DNA of 64,000 nucleotides from Pseudopithomyces maydicus (lineage: Eukaryota > Ascomycota > Dothideomycetes > Pleosporales > Didymosphaeriaceae). The stretch is taken from positions 1,116,001 to 1,180,000 of the forward strand of contig JANTUC010000003.1 of NCBI GenBank assembly GCA_026873275.1. Reading direction: 5' to 3'. The position numbers and the translations under genes are program-made. Positions 45,256 to 56,404 of this stretch are shown here, one piece after another (within the stretch, counting starts at the first letter, position 1; each line of letters begins with the position of its first letter). The notes beneath the pieces are model-generated. The model did not search any database and was not told where the DNA came from. It worked only from the letters and a program-made list of their open reading frames with translations.

Positions 45256-46081
45256 AATCTAGGCAAAAATAATCGGTGACAGCATTGAAGCACTTTTGAG
45301 GCCCTCTCTGGTTTTCTATTCATCGTCCCGGCAAATGTCGTGCTCCCTTTATTAATCTACCGGTGGTAAGAGAGATTTCTCGGGACTGCAAGTGCGGGGA
45401 GTGCTAGAGTAACTCTTTCACCGAAAGTGGTCTACTCCTATAACACATGCAGTTACAAGTCAAAGGAAACATGCCATGTGGTGGATATGTTTGTTCCGAC
45501 AAGGTGCGATACCCGGGTCTATACCAGAAAGCGCCGCTGATTGGTTATGAGCGCTTATTCTCCGGGTAACTTGCACGATCCTGTTAAGCCTGAAAATGAC
45601 TTTATTTCCTAGCGAAACCCTTTCATATATAATAGGCTTAGAATGGTGGAAGATATTCTGACCGTACTTTATTCTTAATACCAAGGATTCGAGCGGGGTT
45701 GGTCGATTGGAAACCCAGTGTAATTCTACGTGCAGTGAACATTCCATGCTCTTCCGTTGATGTTTTACTTGCAACTGATGGGCTCAGTAGCCGTGGCACT
45801 GACTAGTAAAGTAATGAAATAGTTGGACGCTGGAGTTTGTTGTCAGAAGGTCTTAGAAAGAAGTAGATATCAGATGACGATGATTCGTAAAATATACTAG
45901 TTCAGCATCCACTTGTAGATTTGTGGTTAGAGCAGAGTTTTATACTTAGTAGAAAGTCTCATGAAATACAAAAATAAAACTAAAGACATACATCGAAGAA
46001 AGGTACGCGTGAGTCTGATGTGGAATTACATTCGATACATAAAGTAAACGATGTATCATGGAGTGTTTATCAGTTGGACTG
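45256..46081. other. Intergenic, between two minus-strand genes
   Basis: The 826 bases hold the beta-helix promoter and the 3' end of the carboxylase fusion gene. AT-rich around 45780-46080. No gene recognised. Confidence 0.55.
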
Positions 46082-49000
46082 TTAGCATCTCCTCAGCAAT
46101 GCTAGATTTCCGCCTGCCGTCACAGTGTCACCAGGTTTTACAAGCAATTTCTCGACTTTCAAATTCCCCTCCTTACCCACAGATTCTGGGGCTTTGACTG
46201 CAATCTCGAGCTTCATCGCTTCTAGAATTACGACCTACTCATGTTTAGTGCAACAACCCAAGTATTTCGGTTATAGACTCACCACAGAGCCCTCTTCCAC
46301 TTCATCTCCTTCGCTCTTCTCAAGTTTCCATACATTTGCATCAACAGGAGCTTCCATGCTGAGAACATCGGGATCGTTTAATAGCGTTTCAATAGCGCTC
46401 TCGTCAACCTGATTTTCGGCTTTATCCTTTCGCCAACGCTCCAGACTTTCATTCTCAGCTTCTATCATCTCATTCTTTGTCACCCTCTGCTTTGCTCGAA
46501 TGGTCTCCACTTCCTCTCTGGTATCCTCTAGTAGCTTATTGTGCTTGTACATATCGAATTCTGTCCAATCATATTCCCAATCGTACTTGCCCGCTCTGAA
46601 CTTCCCAAGCAGAATATCAAGTTCTTGCTCACTCACCTGATAAAAGGTGAGGATATCGAAGTCGCGAAAAATCCATGGCCTTTCAGTAAAGCCAGGTTTG
46701 TAAGAGTAGTAGTCCCAGCAAGGCACTGTACGTCCAGTCATTTGATATCCACCCGGCGAATCTACTGGATAGATCGACATGCAGCTTCCTGCCCAGCCAA
46801 CTGTCCCCTCGGGTGTGAAGACACGGCTAGGGTTCATTTTCGGTGCAGAAATACGCTGCCGTGGATCCACGGGAAGCGAAACTGTATTTCCGCAAAAGAA
46901 ACCGACAACAACGGCCATGAATTGCCCGCTCAGGTAAATGTCTTTGAGTTGCTGAGGTGTAAGCGCGTTGTTCCTTGCAACGAACGTCAAATTATCGGGT
47001 AGGTAAGGAGCATGTGGGCGCTGGTTTGTAATGTAGCGCTGAGTAGCCTCGTCTTGGAGTTTTGACTCGAATGAGATGGGGAGCTTGAAAATGCGGGTTG
47101 GAACTTTGGTGGAACGTAAGTCGCCCAGCTTTGATTCAATCTCTCTTAGATAGGCTGTTAAATCTGACCGTAGAAGTTTGGCACCATTATAGTAGATCAA
47201 TAATGTGGTACAGCAGCCGACAGTATTGAATAGGTTTTCCTTAATACCATCTGGAGTTGATTCTGATCTCAAGGTATTTTCAAGCGCAGTAACGCGGCAG
47301 CGATGATTGAGATCGAAGGATTCGTTACCGTATTCGACGAGGATGTGGTCATCACCACCTTGACGATACCGTACTCTAGGAGTCGTAGTGCTGGCATCCT
47401 TCTCCCAGAATATAGCTTTCCCAATGTCGCTTTCATGAAAGCTGATATGGCTATTCTGCAGACTTTCGATATTCAGAAAGCCAGTATTAGTCTTGATGGC
47501 TTTCTCAATCGAGTCTAGAAAGTCATTATTCCGTTTCCTCTTCTTTAGCGCATCTTGTAGTCCAACGCGGACATACTTCAACGTGTTGCCTGCTTTGACC
47601 TGTCCGAGCTTCCACCAATCAGCCTTGATCACTGTTGTACTACTTGTGAAACCACCGAAATTAGGACAATCCACAGGGAAGATGCAGGGATCATCTCCGG
47701 TCCAATTTAAGGTGCCAATTGGGTACCCGTATTCGATGAGGTTGCTTGGATGAGCGCCTCCTTCACCACCATCATTTCGCGCCCAGTGTGGTACTGGTCC
47801 GTTGAGGCGGATACCACTTCGTGACGAATTATGAGAGACTTTCCATTTAGTATCATAGATGGTACGAATGAACCCAGGCGTAAAGTACCCTTCATCATGT
47901 GGCCCGACCATAGCAGAAATTTCCCAATCGGTTGTATAGTTCATCCGAAGATATTCTGGCAAGGATGTAGACACAAAGTTTTGGGGAAGATGGTCTGATA
48001 TCTGCAATAGATCGCCTGGCGCGAGCGCTCGACCTTGATATCCACCTATCGCAACCAGTGGAGATGTCGATTTGGAACCGAAATAGCCTGCAACTGAAGG
48101 GAAGCCACCGAATAAAGCGAGATATGAGCGACATCCAGCGCCTGTGGTCTTACCAATTTTAAGTATAGACCCGGCTTTGATCTTCACGCTGGTCCACATG
48201 GGAAAATCACTATCGTCCAAAGATGCTTCCATTGGGGCACCGCACAGTGCAATGACAGCAGGAGCAACAAAACGTAGCTCGGGTCCACTCAAGGTAATCT
48301 CGAGACCTTCCACACCGCCGTGGTTTCCAACGAGTAGATTTGCAATTTGGAATGCCATAGGGTCCATTGGTCCTGAGTGCGGTATGCCTTTTCCCACCTT
48401 TGGTCTTCCTGGGAGGTCTTGTATGAGGGTGTAGGCACCAGCAGATAGAACATCAATCGCATGGGGAACGTAGCTGAACTTCTGCAGAAAGCTAGTCATG
48501 GTATTTCCTGCTTTGAATCGTGCATCGTCCACAATGTTTGCTAAAAACTCAAGGTTCGTGGGGGCCCCACAAATTGACGATTGAGTGAGGAGATCATACA
48601 TTCCTGAAATCGTGTCATTACGAGATGCGTGATGAACCATGGCTTTTGCTATGAGAGGGTCATAGTTTGGCGTGATGCGAGAACCAGTAAATACCCATGT
48701 GTCAATACGACTACCAGGAACTGCTTTCCACTCGACTTTCTGGAGAAGACCTGGTGAAGGCGCATAATTCTTCAGGGGATTTTCCGCGTATACACGAGCC
48801 TCAATGGCAAAACCAGTTGGTCCAATCGGCTGCATTCGTTTCAATTGCGTACCGTCAAGCCCGCCCCGGCCCGCAAGCTGCTCATCTGCCTGCTTAAGCA
48901 TAAGTTCCACCAAGTCAACATCGTAACAAAGCTCGGTTATACCATGCTCCACCTGAAGTCGCGTGTTCATCTCTAAAAAGAAATAGTCGCCAGTCTTGTC

Positions 49001-49904
49001 ATCGACCAAGTACTCAACAGTCCCGGCAGACCCATACTGAATAGTCTCAGCCAGGCGAACAGCTGCGTCGCCCAGCTTCGCTCGGAGATCGGGCCGCCTC
49101 TCTACAAATGGGCTAGGGCATTCTTCGACGACCTTCTGATGTCGTCTTTGAATCGAGCATTCACGTTCACCGAAGTGAATTGCTTGACCTTGCCCATTGC
49201 CGAAAATCTGCACCTCAATGTGATGACTCTCGGGGTAAAAAGCCTCGATAAAGACACCGGAGTTTTTGAATAATGTTTCGCCTCTGGACTGCACCATCCG
49301 AAAGCCCTCACGCACTTCTTCCGCCTTGTTGCAGGTGATGAGGCCCATACCGCCACCTCCACCGGTAGCCTTGAGCATTACAGGAAATCCGATTCTCTCA
49401 GCTTCTTGCGCCGCCACATCTTCATTTTCGACGAGGCCTTTAGTGCCTGGTACAATTGGAACGTTTGCTTCTTCCGCGAGCGCTCTTGCTGTGTGCTTGA
49501 TTCCAAATGCTTCGATTGAATCAGGTGAAGGGCCAACCCATGCGATACCTTTATCTCTGATTAGGCGTGCAAAGTGTGCGTTTTCTGATAAGAATCCATA
49601 GCCGGGGATGATGGCGTCAGCACCTGTTTCAGCCGCTATGTGTAAGATAGATTCTTCCTCGGTATACGCTGTGGCATTACTGCCAGGGAGCAAAAATGCC
49701 TCATCAGCATCACGGACGTGCTGCGATGCTGCATCGGCTTCCGAATAGATAGCAATGGTTTTGATGTTGAGCTTCTTTGCCGTTTTGCAAATGCGAACCT
49801 ACAATGATAATGATGTCAGCGAACCTTATCGATAGCCTGTTTCCTAGGTGTCTCACAGCAATCTCGCCGCGGTTGGCAATAAGCAAAGTTTTAAGCTTTT
49901 CCAT
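46082..49904 (-). CDS. Biotin carboxylase / PxpC-PxpB / biotinyl fusion (urea-carboxylase-like, no hydrolase domain)
   Basis: Multidomain biotin-dependent enzyme of 1238 residues. Minus-strand exons 49904-49857, 49798-46283 and 46234-46082; the first encodes only MEKLKTLLIANRGEIA. Domain order: biotin carboxylase (1 to about 445; ATP-grasp loop KATGGGGGMGL, HIEVQIFGNGQG, ECSIQRRHQKVVEE, EMNTRLQVEHG); AHS2/PxpC (KipA) domain (about 465-780; LIQDLPGRPKVGKG, GIPHSGPMD); AHS1/PxpB (KipI) domain (about 800-1080; YGDVKY-like wording is absent, but TPEGTVGWAGSCMSIYPVDSPGG is clear); and a C-terminal biotinyl domain whose EAMKLE puts the biotin on Lys1196, in the last exon. This is the order of urea carboxylase, but the allophanate hydrolase domain of fungal DUR1,2 is absent. 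The divergent neighbour is PxpA, so the true substrate may be 5-oxoproline or another lactam or amide. Confidence 0.93.
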
Positions 49905-50181
49905 TATGATTTTGGATGCAAATGTCCATCATTCGCATGTCCCGAACGGGCTGTTTGATTGATACATGGCTTCGGCTGCGTACGGGGAAACCCCGCCCGC
50001 CCGATCCCTCAAGGTACCTAGTTGCCGACTCCTCATCTCGTTCCGACCCCGCTGTACTTCCACCCTCCTTCGGATAGCCGGATCGACGTCATTAACGTAA
50101 ACTAGAGTGGGGGATGGGGGTTCATAACTCATTATGGCGGGATTGAGGGAACTTTAACACAACTTTCACGTTTATCTCACG
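49905..50181. promoter_or_regulatory. Shared promoter of the carboxylase fusion and pxpA
   Basis: Just 277 bases separate the two divergent start codons, so the genes are very likely co-regulated. The middle is C-rich on the plus strand (about 49980-50060). I see no strong TATA element and cannot name a factor site. Confidence 0.55.
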
Positions 50182-51061
50182 ATGCCGGCAATCAAACACC
50201 CAGTCAAGATCAACGTGGACCTAGGAGAGGGTTACGGAAATTTCAAATGCGGTCCGGATGATGAGCTCATTCCACTCATCGACCATGCAAACATTGCTTG
50301 CGGCTTTCACGCTGGGTATGCTGGGACCCAGCCTGTGTGTTAGTAGCTGTATTAAGAGACACAGTGATCCGTTGATTATGCAACAAACGGTTCTGGCATG
50401 CAAGAAACATAATATTGCAGTTGGCGCCCATCCAGGTTTGCCTGACATTCAAGGCTTCGGACGCCGCGAAATCAAGATGTCGCCAGAAGAGCTCACGGCC
50501 GCCGTGCGGTACCAAGTTGGGGCACTCAAGGCATTCCTGGACGCTGAAAATGTACCGCTCCACCACGTAAAACCACATGGTGTCTTATACGGAATGATGT
50601 ATAGGGACAAAGAGGTTTGCCGGGCGGTCTACGCAGGTGTACCCACAGGTACAACTGTATTTGGGCTTGCTGGCACGTTGCATGAAGAAGTAGCCAAGGA
50701 GATGGGCTTGCCATTTGTCGCAGAGTTGTATGGAGATGTCAAATATAACAGCGACAATACACTTGTCATTGATCGGAAAAAAAGTAGGTCACGTGTGAAC
50801 TAGGGTGAGGTCGGGTCAGGTGCCTGGGCTTTGCTGACAATGTGTAGGCCATGGCATCCCGATGAGACAAGGAAGCATGTAAAAAGCCAAGTGGAAAATG
50901 CGACTGTGACGGCGATAACTGGAGAGGAACTACAACTTCCAGTGGGGGATTATGAGGTCTCCCTATGCTGTCACTCGGATTCGCCGGGCGCTGTGGATAT
51001 TGTGAAAGCAGCACGCGAGATTGTCGACCAGTTCAACATGACGAATTATCCACGAACATAA
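50182..51061 (+). CDS. pxpA: 5-oxoprolinase subunit A-like protein, LamB/YcsF family (one apparent missing base)
   Basis: In bacteria PxpA works with PxpB and PxpC in ATP-dependent cleavage of 5-oxoproline (pyroglutamate) to glutamate. Exons 50182-50315, 50365-50783 and 50848-51061 give about 255 residues, the bacterial length. Family motifs: VKINVDLGEGYGNF, NIACGFHAGDP (completed across the first splice), NIAVGAHPGLPDIQGFGRR, HHVKPHGVLY, VAELYGDVKYN and the final CCHSDSPGAVDIV. Oddity: at the second donor the A7 run 50777-50783 leaves the exon one base short. One more A would give Arg-Lys-Lys-Lys before PWHPDETRKH and makes the total divisible by three. Divergent from the carboxylase fusion, which carries the PxpB and PxpC domains, so both halves of a PxpABC-like system are present. 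Confidence 0.92.
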
Positions 51062-51250
51062 AGTAGAGTTTGTATAACTCGGCCTGTATAGATACTGACT
51101 CATGTCATGGTTGTCCAAACCTGGTGAGATCCTACTTGTTCTCGCCTAACACGGAATACTCGATCCAGATTTAGAACGCAATTGCGGACGGATCCGGCTA
51201 AAAATTTGCCATTGTGCAGATTTCATTCACATTTAATACATATACAGTAT

Positions 51251-52393
51251 CTACCCGCTCATCCATTGTCCACCGTTAGCACTGATCAAAGACCCTGTCA
51301 TCCACCCGCTCTCCGGCGAGCAGATCATGCCCACAATTCCGGCGATCTCCTCCGGATATGCTACTCGCCCGCCATACATTTCACCGAACTTCTTCTGCTC
51401 CTCGTTGTCCCACTCGCGCAGCGGCGACAGCGGGACTAGTGGGTTGAACAGTGCATTGGCCTCCTTGGCCGCGGGGTTCGCATTACGGTACATGTCTGTC
51501 ATGGTGCTACCAGGATTGATGCAGTTGACAGTGGCTTGCTCAGCAAGCTCGCGCGCCCAGGTACGGGTCATAGCCTCCAAGGCACCCTTTGAACCACCAT
51601 AGAGAGTGAGGTATTGGAGGCCAACCTTGGAGCCGACGCTGGACACATTGACCTGTTGTTTTGTATCAGCCATATTTCGATACTGAAATGTCGTTGAGAT
51701 GCAAAGAGCTGGAAATATCTGCAACATTTGCATTGTCGGTGCAAAGTCACGTGCAAAGATGATGACCTCGGGACCTCGGGATGCATCGCAGTGCAAGAAA
51801 AGAGCATGTCCAAATGTGGCTGGTGACTTACAATACGCCCTGAGCGGTCAGTAGGCAGATACGGCTTCACCGCCTGTGTGAGGTTGATCGGGCCCCAAAC
51901 GTTGATGGCATACACCTTTTGGAAATCCTCCAAGTTGCAAGCCTCGAGAGGCATAGCGTGGAATAGTGCGGCGCTATGCACGAGAATATCTACTTGGAAC
52001 TTTCCAGTCTTGGGGTTAACGGGCATTTTACCCTTGGCCTCGGCAATGATCTTCTGCACGCCTTCAGCGGTGGTGAAGTCCGCACGGACGGGGACGGCCA
52101 CAACGCCGTGCGCAGAGGTCAGTTCTTCAGCCAGTTTGGCGGCCAGAGGGTCAGAACCCTCGGTGAGGTAGACGATGACTACATTGCTACCCTTGGCGGC
52201 GAGGTTGCGAGCAATGGCGGCACCGATACCTATGTTGTAGGAGTTGGCATGTCAGCTAACCGGAGGAGGGTTGGTCTCGCACGAGCAGGGAGATGTGACT
52301 ACGCACTTCTGGATGCACCAGTGACGATGGCGGTTTTCCCCTCGTGATGACGGGCCGGGGGGCGGTGTTGGAGATGGCGGTGTTGCTGGCCAT
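51251..52393 (-). CDS. Short-chain dehydrogenase/reductase (one apparent missing base)
   Basis: NAD(P)H-dependent oxidoreductase of the classical SDR type. Minus-strand exons 52393-52307, 52229-51832 and 51652-51251 (introns 77 and 179 bases) give 295 residues. Motifs: cofactor-binding TGASRSIGAAIARNLA (split by the first intron), DILVHSAAL in place of the usual NNAG, INVWGPINL, the catalytic Ser in NVSSVGS, Y-G-G-S-K, and NCINPGSTMTDM. Closest general wording is to fungal 3-oxoacyl-reductase-like or levodione-reductase-like SDRs; substrate unknown. Oddity: exon 1 needs one extra base at the G6 run 52357-52362 to join MASNTAISNTAPP to HHEGKTAIVTGASR. With it, all phases match. It converges with pxpA at 189 bases, but I have no evidence that it belongs to the same pathway. 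Confidence 0.9.
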
Positions 52394-52561
52394 TGTGTGG
52401 TGTGATTGAAGCGATGTTGGTTGGGGGGGGTTCCAAATGGTCTATGCAAATGCCAGGTGTTGGGGTGTGCGTCTTTGCAGTTCTGAAGAAGAGAGACTTA
52501 AAGAAAACTTGGTTATTAACTGTTGATCAAAGTCCTAGCCGAAACCTGGAGTACACAAGTG

Positions 52562-52588
52562 ACAGGAGGTACAGGAGGTACAGGAGGC
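52562..52588. repeat. 9-bp tandem repeat, three units
   Basis: ACAGGAGGT repeated three times, the last ending in C. Located upstream of the SDR start on the opposite side from its coding region; no gene covers it. Confidence 0.9.
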
Positions 52589-53001
52589 TAATGCACCGGG
52601 GCAGGCAAAGTGCTCGAATGGAGGCCCCACATGGCATTGGTCCAGCACTGGACCGTGCAGATGTTGAAGCCCCGAATGGCATCCAATGGAGGCGGTCTTC
52701 GGAGGTGATGCCCTTTGCTCACAAGCAGATAATTTAACTGACTGCTGGCAGACATGGTGGAACGTCTGATGTCGGTATGATCTGCACAGGCCAATCACGA
52801 TGGCAGTGGGACGGGTTGCTGGCCGACTGCACGGTCCTTCCTGAGATTTTAGATGGGATGCTTAAAGGAAATCCCTGGCATATATGACGCGAAACATCGA
52901 TGTCCCTGTGCGCGAAATTTTCCCCTCTGGTGGGGAGGCTGCTACTGAACTGGATAGCGTCGGATGGGTGCTCGGTGCACACACGTGCATGCACATGCAC
53001 C

Positions 53002-53002
<1 letters not shown>

Positions 53003-53032
<30 letters not shown>
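53003..53032. repeat. Hexanucleotide microsatellite (GGGCAT)5
   Basis: Five perfect GGGCAT units preceded by ATGCACATGCAC. It encodes Met-Gly repeats in one frame, but no supported gene runs through it. Likely length-variable. Confidence 0.95.
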
Positions 53033-53033
<1 letters not shown>

Positions 53034-54160
53034 TGGAGATTTGCAATGCTGTCCGCACAGTCTGGGCTTGCTTCCAGCTGGGTTTCTTGAGCCTCTTCAG
53101 GCCACAGACTGGAACAAGTAATTCGCGCGGCGGGGGGCACAGCGGGGGGCACAGCGGAATGCCCACACTGCCCAGCATACGAAGGCGTGTGTTTACGTGA
53201 GGCGTCTTTCCCCACGTGGGTTAGCGTGGAGGCTAGCGTGGGTTCCCGCAGAGCCGGATCTCAAGATTGCGGCCCGCCGTATGAGATGGTGCGAAAACAA
53301 CGACACGGCAGGCTCCGGTACAACTACCGGGTTCGGATCCAGCCGGGCTGTTCAAACCCCCGACCTGTGCTGTAGGTACGGTGCAGGTGCAGGTGCTGCG
53401 ATTCGTTTCGAATTTGGCTAGCGACGTCCCTGAGTCGCTACCTGCACCACAGGTACCAGCTGCATGTGCCCAGGGGCGGCTGTACATAGAACCATTTCCG
53501 CTGCCTTTTCGTTTACGCGCCACCATGGGTGGATCCGTCCTACTAGAACCATCGAGAAGGCCACAAAAGCCAGGCCACCTCCCTCGCCGGCGGCTAAGGA
53601 CCGGTCGCAGAGCTGAGCCTCGGCGGGGCAACGTGACGGTGACGGCCAAGTACCCGTTATCCGCCATGCATGTGCGTGCTAAACGCGGCTCCAACTGCCC
53701 AGCACCATCCAGGTACCGTATGTACACAGGCATCCTTGGAGCAATTGCATGCCTCACCTACGCACGGTCGCCCCGAGAGTCGAGCCGTCAATGCTGGCCC
53801 GTCCCAAGATCGGGGAGGTGTAGCGTGCCAGGGATCATGGTCCAGGAAAAGACCTGAGAGCCTTGATTCCCCAGTCGAGCCGCGCATTCAACACAACTAC
53901 CACACTGATCAATACTTCAAAAGGGAAAACGTAGGATTAATCACGCCCCAGGGACGACTACACCCTGTAGCTTCCCGTTTGACCTTCATCAGCTTCAGCA
54001 GATGCACCATTATTTCTAAAGTCCCATGTCGCCCTTCTGTACCCGATTTTCCATCTGCGGGTCGGCTTCGTATTTGATTCTAGAGCCAAACTGAGGCCTA
54101 TTGTTGTGTTTGTTTTCAGACTGGTTTCCTGCTTTTCCCAAACTTCGTCACACACTCACC

Positions 54161-55567
54161 ATGTCTGCCAAAGACCCCAACCAGCCCTACCTGCACCAAT
54201 TGGAAGGCACGAGTCTGGCCATCTTTGCCGTCTCTCTGGTATGTTGTATCGTCTCGACCACCGTTGTCGCTCTACGAACATGGGCAAGAGTGTCGTCCAA
54301 GGCCTTTGGGCTCGATGACGGTCTTATGGTCGCAGGACTGGTAAGTCACCCACACGCTCAGCCACGTCTTCCATCGTGACCGAGAGTATGCAACTTGTTG
54401 GTTGGATAGTATGCTAACCTGTACAGATGATCTACATTGCCGACGTTGGTTTCGCCTGCGAAGGCGCGCGCGCCGGTCTGGGTTCGCTGGATGACATCTT
54501 GAGCACGAAAATGGCACAAGATTCACGCATGTGGCTCCTGATCTGGATGTTGACGTACATCTGCTGTCTTGCCGTTGTGAAAAGCTCCATTTGCGTCACC
54601 ATGCTGCGCATTGCCAACACGATGAGGTGGTTTCGCTTTGCAGTCATCGCGCTCCTTGCCACTACCTGGCTGTCGTGGGCAACTACTTTCATCGGTGTCT
54701 TACTGCTGTGCCGACCCGTCGCAGGCAACTGGGACAGTAGCCTTGTGGCCACAGGTAAGGCCAAGTGTGCCACCATGGATGCTATGATAGGTCTGTCATA
54801 CACCTCGACTGCGTCGACCATCTTGACAGACTTGGCTTGTGCGGTTCTGCCAGCGTTTTTGCTGAAGAACATGCAAATGGCGCTCAAGGCCAAGATCATG
54901 GTCGGGGTACTGCTTTCCTTCGCTTCTTTGTAAGTGCAATGGGTTCCCCCCATGGCTTGATTCGTTGCATAAAAACTAACATGAATGCCACAGGGCTTCC
55001 ATCTCTACCATGATTCGCACTCCATACATCAAGTACTACCGAAACCCATTAGACAATCTTCCATGTAAGTCACATTGCTGCCCAGGGCCTCCAGCGCGCT
55101 TTGCAATATCTTGTTTGCTGACCAAGTCTCCCCACCCGGCAGTTCACGTCGGCAACATCGTTCTCTGGTCCAACATCGAAACCGCCATCGGTCTCATCGC
55201 GGGATCCCTTCCCTCTCTTCGCTTCCTCGTCGTCCGTAACATCAAATCTAGTCGAAATGGGAACTCGACCGGCCCATCCTATGGACAGAAGTCTCGTGAT
55301 CGTAACCTCGTCACAATTGGTGGCGGGGGTCCTGCCAGTCATGGCGGCGGCAAGCGACACGGTAGCTTCAAGAATCCCAACGACACAAACGTCACTGTCA
55401 GTAATGTGTACGGTTATGGCGAAGGTGACTGGGAGAGGTTGAGCGATACAAGCTCCCAGGCAAAATTGAAGAATGCGACAAGTGAGGAGATAAACCACGG
55501 CGGAATTCGGGCGGATTTCTCAGTTCAAGTGGAATTGAGTGAATGGCCGGAGAACAGACGGGTTTGA
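54161..55567 (+). CDS. Fungal rhodopsin-domain (Pth11-like) integral membrane protein
   Basis: Seven-span protein of the fungal rhodopsin-like group, many members of which are putative receptors. Exons 54161-54340, 54427-54929, 54994-55064 and 55143-55567 give 392 residues; phases match at every junction (introns 86, 64 and 78 bases). Landmarks: first span SLAIFAVSLVCCIVSTTVVAL, the conserved R-x-W...GLDDGLMVAGL before the first splice, LTYICCLAVVKSSICVTMLRI, the conserved LLLCRPVAGNWDSS with a later Cys (KCAT), and IVLWSNIETAIGLIAGSLPSLR just before the cytosolic tail. The tail (about 300-392) is hydrophilic and Gly/Ser/Asn-rich. No CFEM Cys domain at the N-terminus. Ligand and signalling role unknown. 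Confidence 0.9.
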
Positions 55568-56404
55568 AAGAGTGCATGTACCTTCCTCGTTACGATACGC
55601 AGTTTGAAAGCTGTGACTTGGATATTCACATTCGGTGCGGCTGAATCCTCGGGTCTTTGGCTTCTCGCCACTACCATATTTCCTTACTAAACCATCCACA
55701 AACATGACCGCCAGCGGCATAAAATGGATTACCCAAGAATAATTTACGGACCAAGCCCAGGCGGTTCTTCGGAGGATATATATTCCGAGTCAAATAATTT
55801 TCGTGTTTCGATCATCCATCACAGGTGTTCCATCCAGGTCCAGAATAATGTCCAAAATATAGACAAGATCGTTCATCTAGGCGTCGGATGGTCTGCTTCG
55901 CACTTCTGTCTTCACGTTAACTAGAACGGATCGGAAATATTCGTGTGAACATGAGACGAACGTGCGTGCTTTTCGAAAATCCAAATTTTAGCAGAAGAAA
56001 TGTTCGGCAGAGGAGCTTCATTGTTCTACTTGAGAACGGGCTACGAAAGGCTGTATCGTTCTTTGGGGAAGTGAGGAACGCTCAGATCGAAATATGGCTC
56101 TAGTATTCAGAAGGATCGCAGTGAAACCACCTAGGATGCAACAAGAAAAATGGTATATCCCGCCTCGAAAACAGATCCAGAATAGGGGAGAACTGAAATA
56201 GCAACAATAATTTCAATGAAAAATCAATATTGCAAGGTGGGAAAACAGTTCCACGATCCCGCTACAACGCTTCACGCTAAGAAAAAATAACCCTTGACAG
56301 CCTATAAAAAAAACAAATCAAAAGCCCATCCAATATCCCGGACGCTATAACACCCCACATATAGATTTACAACCGCATCAACCCTGTCTCTCTCTTTCCT
56401 CTCT
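55568..56404. other. Convergent 3' spacer
   Basis: The 837 bases lie between the rhodopsin-domain gene and the AT-hook gene. AT-rich with A runs near 56285-56320. No gene recognised. Confidence 0.6.

Larger units (their letters stand above)
52394..54160. other. Gene-poor stretch rich in short repeats
   Basis: About 1.8 kb without a recognisable gene. Many overlapping frames are open here only because the sequence is GC-rich and repeat-like. It holds three small tandem arrays (52562-52588, 53003-53032 and a 12-bp GGGGGGCACAGC pair near 53132-53155) and repeated AGCGTGGG-type words near 53222-53245. The last 250 bases probably contain the promoter of the rhodopsin-domain gene. Confidence 0.55.

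Noticed and set aside
46082..49904. Annotation as urea amidolyase (DUR1,2)
   Set aside because: The allophanate hydrolase domain is missing: the protein begins with the biotin carboxylase start LIANRGEIA, and there is no hydrolase gene beside it. The domain order alone is shared with urea carboxylase.
53003..53032. CRISPR-like or telomeric repeat
   Set aside because: Units are contiguous without spacers and are GGGCAT, not TTAGGG; simple microsatellite.
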